Assembly (NCBI GenBank): GCA_015501075.1
Contig: JADNYJ010000058.1
Location: 1 to 64,000 of the forward strand
From: Gymnopilus junonius
Taxonomy: Eukaryota; Basidiomycota; Agaricomycetes; Agaricales; Galerinaceae
Length of the DNA stretch: 64,000 nucleotides
Reading direction: 5' to 3'
The first letter of the stretch is position 1, and each line of letters opens with the position of its first letter. Of the stretch, positions 1 to 11,718 are shown piece by piece. Below the pieces are notes generated by a model, which did no database searches, was not told where the DNA came from, and was given only the letters and a program-made list of their open reading frames with translations. The position numbers were made by a program, and so were the translations under genes.

Positions 1-494
1 TATAGCAACGTAAGTCGCTTATGGTGCGGTCAGAATTTTTTTTGATTTTGACACGTTTACCAGGAGCTTTTAGAGCAGTCCGGCCCCCTCTTATCCGACT
101 TCAAATGTCTAAAGGTATGCAGATCAAATTTCACTGTGCTGCAGAGGCCTAATATGGTGCATGTCTCCAGTATATTACATTCATGGCAGCGGACAATCCT
201 GCTCCACCAGCTGCCTCTGGCGACGGCGCTGAAGATGATTCCGGCCTTTCAGGAGAGGAGGATGAGGCTCACATCGCCAAAATTTGGCATCGCGCATGCC
301 CGTCATTGAAAACCATCATTTTACCCAAGGGCAAGGTATGGTTCCAACAAAATACTATGGATATCTCCTCGATATTGCCACCCGGTTCGAACAACGCTGC
401 TCAGACAAATATCTCTCCTAACGCGGAGAACAACGCAGCAGAGACACAGACAGATGCACAGATTCAAGGACAAGCGCAGTGGGCTCATTTATAA
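1..494 (+). CDS. 3' end of an F-box-associated type hypothetical protein (partial)
   Basis: Only the C-terminus is inside the window. Three exons can be read: 1-9, 64-114 and 171-494, separated by introns 10-63 and 115-170 with GTAAGT/CAG and GTATGC/CAG borders. The splices keep one frame through LLSDFK, CLK|YITF and a Ser/Gly/Asp/Glu-rich stretch to IWHRACPSLKTIILPKGKVW, then a Gln/Asn-rich tail and a TAA stop. The block ACPSLKTIILPKGKVW is, from memory, a recurrent C-terminal signature of agaricomycete F-box-like/LRR hypothetical proteins. Function is unknown; a ubiquitin-ligase adaptor role is only an inference. The apparent start at 183 is an internal Met, because the frame is open upstream to the splice acceptor. 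Confidence 0.6.
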
Positions 495-3400
495 GCTTAT
501 TCTGTATCAGCATAACAAAACTTCACGTGTTTCGTGTGTTTATTCGTTTATATTATGTGAAATCTTCGTGTACCTTTGTACTAGCTCAAACAGCCGAGGA
601 CTCAGACGGAGTCTTCAGTAAATTACTTTCCTTGTTCTCCCGTCTGTACTCTTAATACTAATTGTATCAGTAAAGAGAAGTGAAAAAAATATTATTTTTA
701 AGTTATCTTCTCAGGATCGGAATAAATCTATGGTAACGTCTTTTCAGGCGCAACAGAGCACAACGTGGCAAGACGTGCTGGTTACTATACATCTCTTATC
801 GACAATGATGTGGATCCTTCCTCTAGTCCCTCCTTGGAAATGACAAGGACTCCTGTCGTCCGGCTCGTACTTGAATTAGGATCCGACCCCGATGCCTGAT
901 TTCTCTGAGGAGGGTTTTAGGCAAACGTTACAGCTGCAGATATCCGAGTCTGGGCTTACATTGCTTAATTCCTGCAGGCAACATAGGTCAGCAGGGAGCT
1001 TCACAGGCCTCTTTATATTACTTACAATTACGTGGCTAGCGCCGTCATGCGATGAGCGGAAGTCAAGCCTGGACATATGGACGCTCCCAACTGTAGATTT
1101 ATGCCTTGATGTCAACATTCGACGGCTATTGAGCGTAGCTAATAGACTGTTGGCATAGACTTCGAGATAGGAATGAATATTAGGATCGAATCATTACGAC
1201 CAATAGGCGCGTCAACTCACGTTTTCCAATGACAAAGTCTATACTCAAGAACCACAAACTCTTGGTTAAAGTCGAAAACTCGGTAATGAAAAGATTAGTA
1301 CTCCCTTGATACTGCCGTGACAAAAAGATCACCTACCACGATGCACTCCGCAATCTCGACTATCCTGTTCAAGAGTATTTAAATCAGTATGAACAGCCAT
1401 CAAAAAATCTCCAACCGTTGAACAGCTTACGCAGTCAACAGGCACCGATTTATCGCGTATACGATGAGTTTTGACACAAGGGTGTTCGTTCTAAAAAATG
1501 TGAGGTTCAGCTACATCTTCAAAGGATTCAAGATACAAGGGATTATGCTTACTTGCGAAAGGTAGTGCGGTGTCCATGAAGAAAATATATCAAAGCGCCC
1601 GTTATCATGAAGTCCGACAGTACAGCAAAAATGGCAAACGGTGTCGCGGCATAGAACTGAAGGCGCGTTTTTGAATAATGTCTTCCTCAGGCTCTTGATA
1701 GTAGGATAGACTCACGTTTATCTGGGCCAACTTGGCAAATTCTTTTTTTATTAACCTAAAGCAGAGGCTCAGTAATGGTGAACTGACGCTGTTTAACAGA
1801 TTTTCTCACATGAGAGTTACGGTTTCTGGTACCAGGTAAAAGCGCAGAAAAATTAGACCGCGTTGTATCTAGAGGAAGTAATTTCGTACCCATTCCGAAT
1901 CCGAAGTGTAAAATGATCGCTATCCCCTTCATGCAATGAGCCGTCAATGCGTCTTCTGTAAGTGCTACAAAACCGATGGTGGCACATACGATTATTGAAG
2001 TTACCCACCACCTCACCTTATCCGGGCTGACTGCATAAAAGCTCAACGGTGAAGTTATGAAAAATAAATAAATCTTACGTTGGAAAATTCTCATAAGGAA
2101 GTAACTGACGAATTCAGTTTCCTTAACCAAACTGCAGTCAAAACAGGACGTACATTTGGACGATACATGCAATTATGGTGTTAAGGAGGACGGAAGCCTA
2201 TCTTCCTTTAGTTCAATTCCTTGAATAGCAATCAAGAAAGGGCTCACAAACAAGGACCTGCAATTATGGATCAATTTTTTAATGTAAGAATAATTTCAAC
2301 TTGACTTGCCAATGGCCAATGAGCAGGGCAGATGTATTAGAAAAATTAGAAACCTATGGCCCAGCGGTCTTCAGCTAGTATCGCAATGAATATGAACATT
2401 TTGTCACAAGGTGACCTACCAGATAATGATATGAGCTAAAGCAAACTGTAGGTTATGTTAAATATGATACTCTATACTCTAGAGCGGCAATAAAGTTCAT
2501 CGACGCACTGAACACAATATGCAAGGTATCAATGAACCTGCGACGTTAACCGTCAGATAAAGAAGGGTTCGATATTTGAGAAGTGTTACCATATGAATGC
2601 TACCTACGAGAATTAGTGGTCGATAACTTCGAAGAAACACATGGAGCTCACCAGAAGCTTTGTTTGGGTTGGGTCCTTCGGGTAATAAGTATAGTAAAAG
2701 TACGTCTGGAATTTTATTCGAATAAGATTCCAAGCCAGAAAATATTCGCTGACCTGGAGTACGGTCAACCCGTAGAGCCTAAATAGGGGAAATCAGTATC
2801 TTTATTCTTATTCGCAGATCCGAATCCAGCAGACGGACATGCAAGTGACAAACGTCCCGACAAGCGTTGCACCTGGAAAATATAACTGTGTCAGTGGACG
2901 AATCTACAAAGACAGAATTTAGAAGATATACTAGCCGAAGGTGTTAGGAACGTCAACCACTGGCGTAGTCATTGTAAAACTGCCAAAATGAGCGCCCGGC
3001 TCGCTCTAGAGTCCAGATAACAAGCAACTATGTAAAAGGTGGGTAGATTAGAAGTGCAGAGATCGTCGCTGAACGAAGCTCGTAGACCTTTATAAATACA
3101 TGCTAGTGCATCACAGTGAACGTAAAGCATCAGGTCTAGACCGAAGTCATGTTGATTGGAGCGACCCTGGTTGTGTGATCCTTAAGACTGACGCTGGGTA
3201 ACATCTGTTAGCGACTTTTCATTCAATTACCGCAGTCAAAGCCTTCCAGATCTCCTTTGCCAAGTCTACACGGCGTTGTTTTCAACTTGAGCTTGGTTTA
3301 CTTCTTTGGGAGAATTTGTACAGCTCGCGGAGGTATTCGTCAGTGAAAATTCGGATTGAATTGTAGTTAAGCTAAGCCGCCCCTGACGTGGGTGTTCAAG

Positions 3401-4175
3401 TGGCGCTGAGGCAAAAGGCGTGGTCCCCAACGGCCAATTCTAGTCGCAATGAGCTCGGACGTGCCAAGGTACTCCGTGGCAGATCCCCGTCGGCTTTTCG
3501 TCCCCCTATAAATATCCGAAGGGGCGGGGCTGACATGCGAATCGAGGCGATCAAATAAATAACTTGTAAATAACGGAACTGCATCTGTGACGTTAAGAAG
3601 GCGAGTTTTGTAGGCAACCTATGGCGAGGACTGTTGAAGAGTGACGAAACTTACTATATTTTGCACTAAAACTTTAAGTTACCTGTGAAAGTGAACGTCA
3701 TTGCAAGGCACTATCGGGGAACCTTATAAAGTGGAACAAGCATTAGAAATGCATCAGTTAAAATGTATTCAGGTACTTCGGCATAGTACTCAAAGCGTTT
3801 TAATCACGACCGCTTGACTTGATTTCTTGTCGGCATCGGAAATTCTGTTCGAAAGGATGTGTATTAGCACTTAAAGTGTAAATTGTAGCGCTTTGGATGT
3901 AAGAAATTCAACGTACTTGGAATGTAATGTCGTCCGTGTCCTTTTCTCATCATTAGCGAAGTATATCAGATTCCAGGACAGAATAAAGTGCATTCAGAAT
4001 TATAGAAGAACAAGATAGGAGCAGGCGAAATCATTAGGAGCAAAAGTAAAAAGAGAAGGACAAACGGTCAAGAAGTTGATTATTTGTCAGGTAAGACGTT
4101 AACTCAAACTACGGATGTCCAAGACACCAAGAAAGACACAGACAAAGGAGCGTCAACCCAAGGTTACGGCGCCAT
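495..4175. other. Gene-poor stretch, nothing recognised
   Basis: No open frame longer than about 140 codons, and none of the short frames on either strand resembles a protein family I know. I saw no splice-linked exon chain, tRNA-like cloverleaf or terminal inverted repeat. It may be an old decayed repeat region or regulatory DNA. Confidence 0.45.
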
Positions 4176-4917
4176 CTATGAATCGTAATGCCAACGGGTG
4201 TGTCGACCCGAACCGGTGGCAGACACCATTGTGGTGGTATAGACACCGTCTTCGCAACGACTGAATTTGATTCCTTCTTGCCTCTTCGCGCGTCTGATGG
4301 CCTTGGAACGCCTCCTCTTCTTCGCAGAATTCAAAGCGTTAACAGAGGAAGACTCCGGCGCAAAGGTGACATCAAGGCATAAGCGTCGAGGGTGAGGCTT
4401 GGAGTACACTTCCAGCACACGAGGTTCGTTGTCAGAGGGAGTCCAAGAGGAATCACTGGCATCGCCTTGAAGACCAATGTGCTTCACACTATTGCGTGGT
4501 TTGGCATCCGACGTGACGAGGAGTTTAGGCTGGCGGCTAGAAATATTCTTCGTGTTAAAATAACTGATGAAACGGAGAGAGTATTGTACTCGCTCGCAGG
4601 ACTTCCAGACATCAATGAAGCTGCTGTCTTGTGCGGCTTGATCCCTGAGCGATTCCATGATAAGTAAGTCCCACGACGAGAAAGGTTTATCGAACCCACA
4701 TCTTGAGACCAGTTGGAGATGCTGGCAGAGCAGATACGACATCGTCGAGGAGAAGTAATAGCGGCTTGCCATGATCTTGAGCTCCTTTTACTCTCGAAGA
4801 ATGATGCAGGGCGATATAAGAAAATAAGGCGTCAATCCTTTTAAGGACAGCGCCTGACGGCTGAGGATGAGATGCAACAGTAATTTCGAAGTTGAATGAG
4901 CGGGTTACGGGAGACAT
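4176..4917 (-). CDS. Hypothetical protein with C-terminal GVYTTT-SATG-RWHY motif
   Basis: Two exons, 4917-4792 and 4721-4176, give a 223-residue protein. The 70-nt intron has a GTAAAAG donor and CTGCCAG acceptor and joins two frames in phase (HHSSR|HLQLVSRCGF). The second half has a basic patch (KKRRRSKAIRRAKR) that could be a nuclear localisation signal. It ends in DGVYTTT, SATGSGRHTRWHY and stop. A very similar motif (GVYTTTTHSATGKGYHKRWY) occurs in the protein at 50855-52050. I do not recognise a named domain. The start at 4917 gives the longest frame; no upstream exon was found. Confidence 0.6.
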
Positions 4918-6035
4918 GGGTGGCTTGGTTTAAAGGACAAGCAGGGGATAAGACAAGACGGGGGTTGAGATGAGTGCGAATAATTGACGGGCTTTATAAC
5001 AAATCGACTGAAGCCACCCGGCCATTCAGGCCATAGTATTGCACACTGTCCTCGGGAACGTGATCATGAGCCATTTACGACGCGAAAGGAGACAAAGGGT
5101 TGCCCGTGGGCCAACTCTGGCATTCTTGAAGTCATCCAACTTGCTCGCATCCCCTAATGATATAATCTGTGGAAGAAAATAAACAGGTCACTGTATTTCT
5201 TTTGACTCGATCACCGACATCCGTTTGACATCATACGGGCGTGATAAGTCAATAATAAAGGTTCAGTTCTGGTGTCGTGGTCCATGAGTCAATACCCGAC
5301 TCTAGAGATTCAGAATAACAACACTAAATCAAGCCCGAGAATACAACGGAGGCAAAACAGAGCAAAGGTCGGTCGAGCTCATTCTAGACTCCCGACGAGG
5401 GCCAAGGAGTAGAAGCAGGAATAAATTTTGCAAGCGAACTGCAAGGCGTAGGTCCGAATTGAGAAATACCGACCAAAACTTCGCAAGGACCTTTCGGGGT
5501 TTCAGACCAGAGAGAAGGAGATAGAGAAGCGTGAAAACTCTGATCAGCACCGTGAACGGTGGTGAGCAGATGCTAATGGGCGTTGTCAAGTACAAATCAA
5601 ATTTTCTGGGGAATGTGGAGGTGGTAGTCAGGGTACAAGCTCGATAGCCGAAATTAGCATCAAACCTCCTTTGCTTCATTCCATCAGCATGCCTCTAACC
5701 TCGCCCCCAAGTCCACTTCATAAACGACTTCACGTACTAAACTTCAAATGAATGAAAGCTCAAGTTACTATTCGGACCGTACGGAAGATGATCTCCGCCT
5801 ATAATCATACCAAAATGCCTCCATGGTCTGCTCGATGTCGAAAGACGATTTTGTTTTTCGCAACAGACGCCGTCTCCCCGCGTGCCCTGGAGATACGAAA
5901 ACGCTTGGCCATTCCATCTGGTAGAAGCATGGAAACCGGACGACGGCTGTGAAATAGGCGTATGTTTTCATCCTCATAACTCTTTTCTGTAGGGACCTCA
6001 CCGCCATCTCTTTAACGACAGGCCCCTGAGAACCC
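4918..6035. other. Intergenic, with one unexplained open frame
   Basis: No gene is assigned. A protein-like frame without a start codon runs 5792-5959 on the plus strand (reads PRVPWRYENAWPFHLVEAWK) and ends at a GTATGT donor-like site. It cannot be joined in frame to the gene starting at 6036, because TGA precedes that start by two codons. The short minus-strand open frames at 5329-5679 and 5768-6115 look like chance frames. Confidence 0.4.
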
Positions 6036-7068
6036 ATGGAGCACGATCCTGCCCAAAGCCAACCAGAACGACGATCGTCTCCTCTTTCTCCCATTCCACA
6101 TGTCGAGACTCCCACTCAGATTCACGTACCGACCCCGACCACTCCTTTCCTTGCTATTTCTCAACCAACTTCCAGCGCACATGAAGAACCAATACCAACA
6201 GTTCACTCTAGAGAAATTACCGGTTCTCCTTCCTTGTTGCGGGAAAATGATATAGAAGTAAGGTCTGTCGCCTCAAATGGTTCTCCTCCACTCCCGCGAT
6301 TACCAGACGAGAACCCTCCACGCGAACCTCTTGAATTTCACCCCGATCCTCGCGCCTTGCCTTTGGATCTTAACTCTCGAAGAACGTCGACGCGGCATAA
6401 CTCTCATGTCGATTGGATAATTCCTCATGATCGGGTGCATCATCTCTGATTCCTTGTCCTGCTCCAAAAGTTACTAATTTGCGTATGAACAGACCATCGC
6501 ACGCCCAAAGACCATTGGAGAGCGTCTAGAGCCAACGCTCGTGACAGCTATCGCGGAGAAAGAAAAATATGCTTGGAAAGCCAAATGGACAGGGATCGCA
6601 TTGAATGCTGCAATAGGATTGCAGGTCGTAATCGGTGCTCTTACTACCGGATTATCGGTAGTGACCACCGGAAAACAGGTAAGTATCTTTCATGTCAAAT
6701 TTTTAGGCTATCGTATTAAAATCCGCCCTTCTGCAGACCCAAGTAATGACGGCAATCCTGGGTGGTCTTGCCACTATCGTCGCATCCTACCTTGCCCGCG
6801 CACGCGGTTCCAATGAGCCTGAGTTGTCAATAACTCGTGTCAAAGACCTCGAACAGTTCATACGTGATTGCGAAGCATTCAAGATGGACAGTGGGCACGT
6901 TCTTGACAATACTCTTGATCCAAAATTGTTTGAACTCAGAACCAAATTTGAGGATCTGCTAGGGAATGGCAATGGGTAGGTGTTTCGCCTTTTTCACAAC
7001 TAGTTTTCATTTTGCTTACATGTGCTGTCTCTTTTCTCTGCAGAGAACGGCGCTTATCCAGCGTGTAG
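6036..7068 (+). CDS. SLATT (SMODS/SLOG-associating 2TM) fungal-type membrane protein
   Basis: Four exons, 6036-6434, 6493-6678, 6737-6975 and 7044-7068, give 282 residues; introns are 58, 58 and 68 nt. Residues 1-130 are Pro/Ser-rich and low in complexity. A charged linker (VDWIIPHDR|TIARPKTIGERL) leads into the conserved core EKYAWKAKWTGIALNAAIGL. Two hydrophobic helices follow (GIALNAAIGLQVVIGALTTG and MTAILGGLATIVASYLARAR), then a helix with RVKDLEQFIRDCEAF. This order matches the fungal SLATT family, relatives of bacterial two-TM effectors that sit beside SMODS nucleotide synthases and SLOG sensors. No SMODS or SLOG gene is nearby, and a role in self/non-self responses is inference only. 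The start is the first Met after an in-frame TGA. Confidence 0.85.
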
Positions 7069-7596
7069 TGCTTCCTTTTATTCGGACAATTACGAGTCGA
7101 TACCCAATCCAGCCTTCCATACCCATCTTCAGTGCTACAGGTGGACGCCTCACCCTAAATCTCGTGTTTAGGGTCTGGAAATGTCGGAACCCTTGCTTAC
7201 ACGGATCGGACATTAGATTTCGGGTCCTCGGTTTAACGATTAATTTACTTCAATATATTTTTAATTGAAGGATCTGCTCGATCTGTAGTGTGGATTCTGC
7301 TGCGCTGCGCTGCTTTCTAGTTGAATGAGGACAATTCTGAGCAGGGAATTATAGGGAAGCCTTATGCTTAATTAAAGGAAAGCTAATCTCCAAGTTCGAT
7401 GAGTTGTTCAGGGGGCTCTGCAGCCCAGCGCGACGCGTTTGTAGTCACGTGACGCCGTGATTAATGCTTTGCGCGGGCTACATACTTTGAATCCATACTG
7501 CCATCTCAAGCTTCTTCATAGCCTCCTCACAATCAGGAAGCATCAGAGAAGAAGAGATATTACATTAACTTTCCCTCGAAAATATCACGAGAAACC
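7069..7596. other. Intergenic, upstream of BUR6
   Basis: No coding signal. It serves as the 3' flank of the SLATT gene and the promoter region of the NC2-alpha gene. A CCTCACAATC/pyrimidine-rich stretch precedes the BUR6 start, but I cannot name a specific element. Confidence 0.4.
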
Positions 7597-8573
7597 ATGA
7601 AGAACAAGAACAAGCAGACCAAGTTCCCGGTTGTGAGTACTCTTCTTTCAAAATCCCTTTTCCTGGGTCCGGACCGAGATTCTTGGCCCTTGATATTGCT
7701 CAACCTACATACCTTCTCGGTCCTTCTTTTGTGATTCTGTACGATCCATTACCAAAATGCTCATATCACCCTGGTCGTTTGTCATGTGTTTAGGCTCGGA
7801 TAAAAAAGATTATGCAAAAAGATGAGGAGGTCGGGAAGGTGGCGCAAGCTACGCCGATTGTGATATGTGCGTAATCTTTGCATTTGAATACTGAAGTTCC
7901 AGTATACTGACTATCTTATTGGCTGGTTGTCTATAGCCAAAGCCCTGGAACTATTCCTGGGTCTCATTATCGAACAGTCGAGTAAAGTAACAACAGAAAG
8001 AGGTGCCAAGAAGCTTGAAGTCTATCACCTGTATGCTCCATTCCCTCCTTTACTTCTTCTCCAACACATCGCCTCACACTAATTGCCAGGAAACACGCGG
8101 TCGAGACAACAGAGACTCTTGACTTCCTAAAAGAACTTGTTCAGGACATCCCAGATCCCACAGCTGGAGGAACGATCGATCTACTGAGCGAGGCAGCCGA
8201 ACAAAAAAAGAAACGAGGGAAAGGCAAGCGAAATGCCGCTCCAAGCGATCCAAATGCAGCGCCGAAGAGGCGTAGGAAGAAGAAAGTCGATGCTGCTGCA
8301 GCTGAAACGGCCGAGCAAGCCGGAGGGGACGAAGACGACAGAGGAGGCGAGACAAGTGCTACTGAGAATAAAACGCCGCCTGATGACCAGGATGAAGACA
8401 CGGAGATGCAAGACCAAGAAGATGAGAATGAGTATGACGAGGATCCTGAGCCGCCACGGAAACCTGTTCTTGCTCCTGAGGCTCCTACTTCCTCTTCTCG
8501 ACCTCGAAGTCCAAGTTACGACGATGATGACGACTGGGAAGACAACAAACCTTATGTGCCTCCGAAGATATAA
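7597..8573 (+). CDS. BUR6: NC2-alpha / DRAP1-type transcription corepressor (histone fold)
   Basis: Four exons, 7597-7632, 7794-7866, 7937-8030 and 8090-8573, give 228 residues. Residues about 8-80 form the CBF/NF-Y-type histone fold: TKFPVARIKKIMQKDEEVGK, then ATPIVISKALELFLG, GAKKLEVYHLKHAV and FLKELVQDIPD. This is the alpha subunit of Negative Cofactor 2. It pairs with NC2-beta (Dr1), binds TBP on promoters and restrains or remodels pre-initiation complexes in the nucleus. The C-terminal half is a Lys/Arg patch (KRRRKKK) followed by an acidic disordered tail ending in DDDDDWEDNKPYVPPKI. All four splice junctions keep phase. It is convergent with SLD5, whose stop lies 220 bp away. Confidence 0.93.
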
Positions 8574-8793
8574 TTTTAATACTGATACCCCAATTCATTT
8601 TTTTTTCGACTTTACGTTTAGAGGGTTTCACGTCGTGTAAAGAATTTGTTGCATGTCGGAGGGCCTGTAGCGGGCAGTATGAAGATAACTATCTATTCTG
8701 CTAATAGTGCTATCGCCCTATGATTGTTGCATTGCATGGTGAAATGAATTAGTCCGTGATAATCTCACGTAGGTCCGATTTAGCATAATACAT

Positions 8794-9881
8794 TTAAATT
8801 AGTTCAACCTCTCCACGAGCTACTAATTGCTCAACGACAGCATATGGCATCAATGAGATGTGACCTTTCTCCATATCCAATGCGGCACCACTAGCAGCAT
8901 GTAAGGTTTAGTTGATTTAAAGAGAGGAAGACAAAGAGAACACACTCCGGAAGACGTATTCGAGGACACTGCTTCAATGCATGGACAAAGACCGGGCGGG
9001 ATTTATCTGGTTCAGTTACTACGATCTTGTTGTTATTCTTCCTTCACGTGTAAAAAATATGACCATACCCATTGGCGGCACGAACAGAGGGGTATCGTCA
9101 AGGTGGGATTGCTTTTCTGGCAGACCTTGCAGAACGGATACATAAAAATGCTGATCTGTGATTTTAGCATGCCTATTCGACAGATTAGAAGAAGAAATGT
9201 GGGATCGAAGAGAGCGACTTGCCTGCTTGCATGATCCAGCTCTGCGGCTGTTAGTCTTCTTTGGACCTCTGCATTTGTCGTGACAAATCGAGCATATTTT
9301 TCAATCTAGAAAGTCGGTCAAAAGTTAAAGCACAGAAATATGGGGACCTACCTTAAATAATCGAGTTCGAACGTACGACCTTACAATGAATTTTACACGT
9401 TCGACCTCTGTCTGAACAAGCATAATTCTGATATGCTCTTCTTCTGATGTCGATGGGTCTTCTCGCAGTAATTGTACCGCCTCTGACTAGCCATAACACA
9501 TGCACGATAGCGCACAGAAGAAACCAGTCAGCTAACATGTCATATGTAAGCGCAAAAAAGGACCAATCGCACCTGTCGTCTGAGATGATCAAGCAAACTC
9601 GTCAACAAATCTTCCTGTGCAGGAAGAATGTCAGGCGCATGCCGCTCATTCATCCAATGTCGAGTGAGTTGTTCTAATGGCGTCAAGATGACCTCCTCTT
9701 CGTCGACAAGGAAATCTGCTCTTCGTCTTCCCCCTTCCTGATCGCGCGACGGCAGACCCATTGGAATGTCGCCTTCGTCGCTGTCATGCCTCGTGTGATC
9801 GCTCCGGGTAATATGTGACGGGCCCGCTACAGTGACGGGGCGACCTGCCTTCATAAGTTCATATTGAGTATCCCAGTCCAT
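8794..9881 (-). CDS. SLD5: GINS complex subunit Sld5
   Basis: Six exons on the minus strand, 9881-9573, 9486-9352, 9305-9223, 9172-9069, 9006-8946 and 8890-8794, give 262 residues with all phases consistent. The N-terminal A-domain reads LTPLEQLTRHWMNERHAPDI, followed by QTEVERVKFIVRSYVRTRLF. The middle part has HAKITDQHFYVSVLQGLPEK. The C-terminal B-domain has FVHALKQCP and ends HISLMPYAVVEQLVARGEVE-LI. Sld5, Psf1, Psf2 and Psf3 form GINS, part of the CMG replicative helicase that loads at origins. The third intron (9222-9173, 50 nt) uses a GC donor (GCAAGT) instead of GT. The gene is tail to tail with BUR6. Confidence 0.95.
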
Positions 9882-10059
9882 AGTAAGGCAGAAAAGGTGA
9901 ATAGCCGAAAGAGTAAATTAAAGTTGAATCTGGTTGGCGCGCTTTGGGACTACCACACTGTGACAAGTCACTATTCCCAATTTCTCGTCGTTTAAGTTAT
10001 TGACAAAAGACATGCTGCGCTGAAGCCTATTCAATCTACTAGGCTTTGATACGAGCAGA

Positions 10060-11072
10060 ATGGCTTTGATACCACGGGGAAATTGGGCCACTTTAGTACT
10101 GGGCCTCCGGTGTACAGCTTCCAAACTTCCAAACCTTTTTGGCCCCTTTGCTTTACGGGGTTCGGGGGCGCTACCTCTGAACTACGGTCATCGCTTTTTC
10201 TCGGTATCTGCTCTTGAAATGCCAATTTATCTGGCCCCATTCTGATATCATTCTCACAGGCTTCATCACATAACCCCAAAGCAAGGGAGAAGCGGATGAT
10301 TGCGACGCTCGATCCTAAAAAGATGGACTTGGCAGGGCAAAAGGTCCATGACATATCTGGATTGATGAGAGCTTCTTTTCAGATCTCTTTAGTTCGTTCA
10401 ACGTTCGCAATATCATATGAAAGCACAGGAAATCCTCTCCGCTGGTATCGTGGGCGCTTTGTATTAAGGATTTAATGACGAGTCATGGAGAGCCTTGGCA
10501 TATACATCCATCTAACATCGCTAGCCGAGCGCCTCCAGGAGAAGTTGCTAATTGATTCTAGTGGACGCTGATCTGTAAAAGCTTCCTTCTTCAGTAGGAA
10601 AGACCAACTTTCACTACGATTTGGAGCAACCTTTCATTCTCGATTTGGAACATCCCACTATCGTGCGGACCATCATAAACCGAACCATTATGCATCATGT
10701 AAAATGGATGCCTATCCATGACGCGTTCAGACGTTACAAAATAGACATAACTTACACTGGTAAGTCTTTCCAAAATACCGCATAATTACTTCTAAGATGC
10801 TTTCTGCAGGTCGCCTTCTCATCCGCCTGGAGCTTTCCGGTCGCCGTACACCAGAGCCGGGCCCGCTGATCAGAGCTTTGAACGTGCTGATGCCTGTCAA
10901 GTGCCTGCGTCCTGAATATGATTTCTTGATATTGAACCCTGGAGAGCTTATGAAAAAGCGTGTTCGCCAACAAGGGAAACCAGCACCACTGTTCTATCCA
11001 CTAACAAGGAGACAAGATGGGAAGGAATTTGCAGAATTTGCTGGAATAACATTTCCCAACCCAGCCAGTTAA
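10060..11072 (+). pseudogene. Tandem family copy 1, degraded
   Basis: First of three head-to-tail copies of the family whose intact member is at 11719-12877. It keeps the leader ending RFFS, the block LDPKKMDLAGQKVHDIS, a GEPWH remnant, KLPSSV, then NFHYDLEQPFILDLEHP and a last exon from GRLLIRLELSGRRTPEP to EFAGITFPNPAS (10810-11072). The intron 10760-10809 and an upstream intron (GTATCT to CACAG, ending near 10258) sit at the same places as in copy 2. Damage: the middle has lost several frames and part of its sequence, and TAA at 10576-10578 stands where copy 2 has CAG (DLQKLP). The 5' limit is approximate. Confidence 0.75.
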
Positions 11073-11718
11073 GCAGATCGCTTGCGGGCTTTCGAGAACA
11101 ACTGGAATAGTTTGATTGCTCGCCTACGTGTTCTACACATGTCAAGTACAGCTAGTCTACCTCTTGATTCCGAGTCCTGCGATGGACGTTCAGGCTGTAC
11201 TGTGCACAAGCAAAAATCGGGGAAAGCAGAAATCCCCAAGCAAGGAGGCTGCCGGCATCGTACCTGGACACCCAGCAGATGTCGGCTCTGGCCAAGGCAG
11301 TTTAAGGGCAGAAGTACGGAAGGTCATTTTCCTATGTTGTACGCTACGTTCAGTCTGTAGTAGTGCTCTATCTTGAGCTACAAAGTGTGTAGAGACAATC
11401 GACAAGGACGACACATAACGAACTAGGGACTCCTGCCGCGCTTTTGCCTGCCCTAATCTCTGTTGTAATTGAATCAGAGCTTATTAATATTAGAAAGTGT
11501 TGACATTCAACGACTCGTAAGATTCAGAAGCTACTATGCAGGAAGATTTATAGGCGCATTCTACTCTATGCATGTTGCTTGACTGAATGCTTGGGTGAAA
11601 TACCATTTAAGCGCTGTTATATCCCGTTCTCCTCTAGGTCTCCAGTGACCGCTCTATGAAATTCTGCTCACGCTTCAAGAAAGCTTTGTTTATCACACCA
11701 TTCTATCCCAGGCCTCTT
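11073..11718. other. Intergenic between tandem copies 1 and 2
   Basis: No coding signal. Presumed terminator of copy 1 and promoter of copy 2. Confidence 0.4.

Noticed and set aside
5960..5992. 33-nt intron GTATGT...CTGTAG
   Set aside because: Shorter than any intron confirmed in the window, and the resulting frame does not reach the SLATT coding frame.
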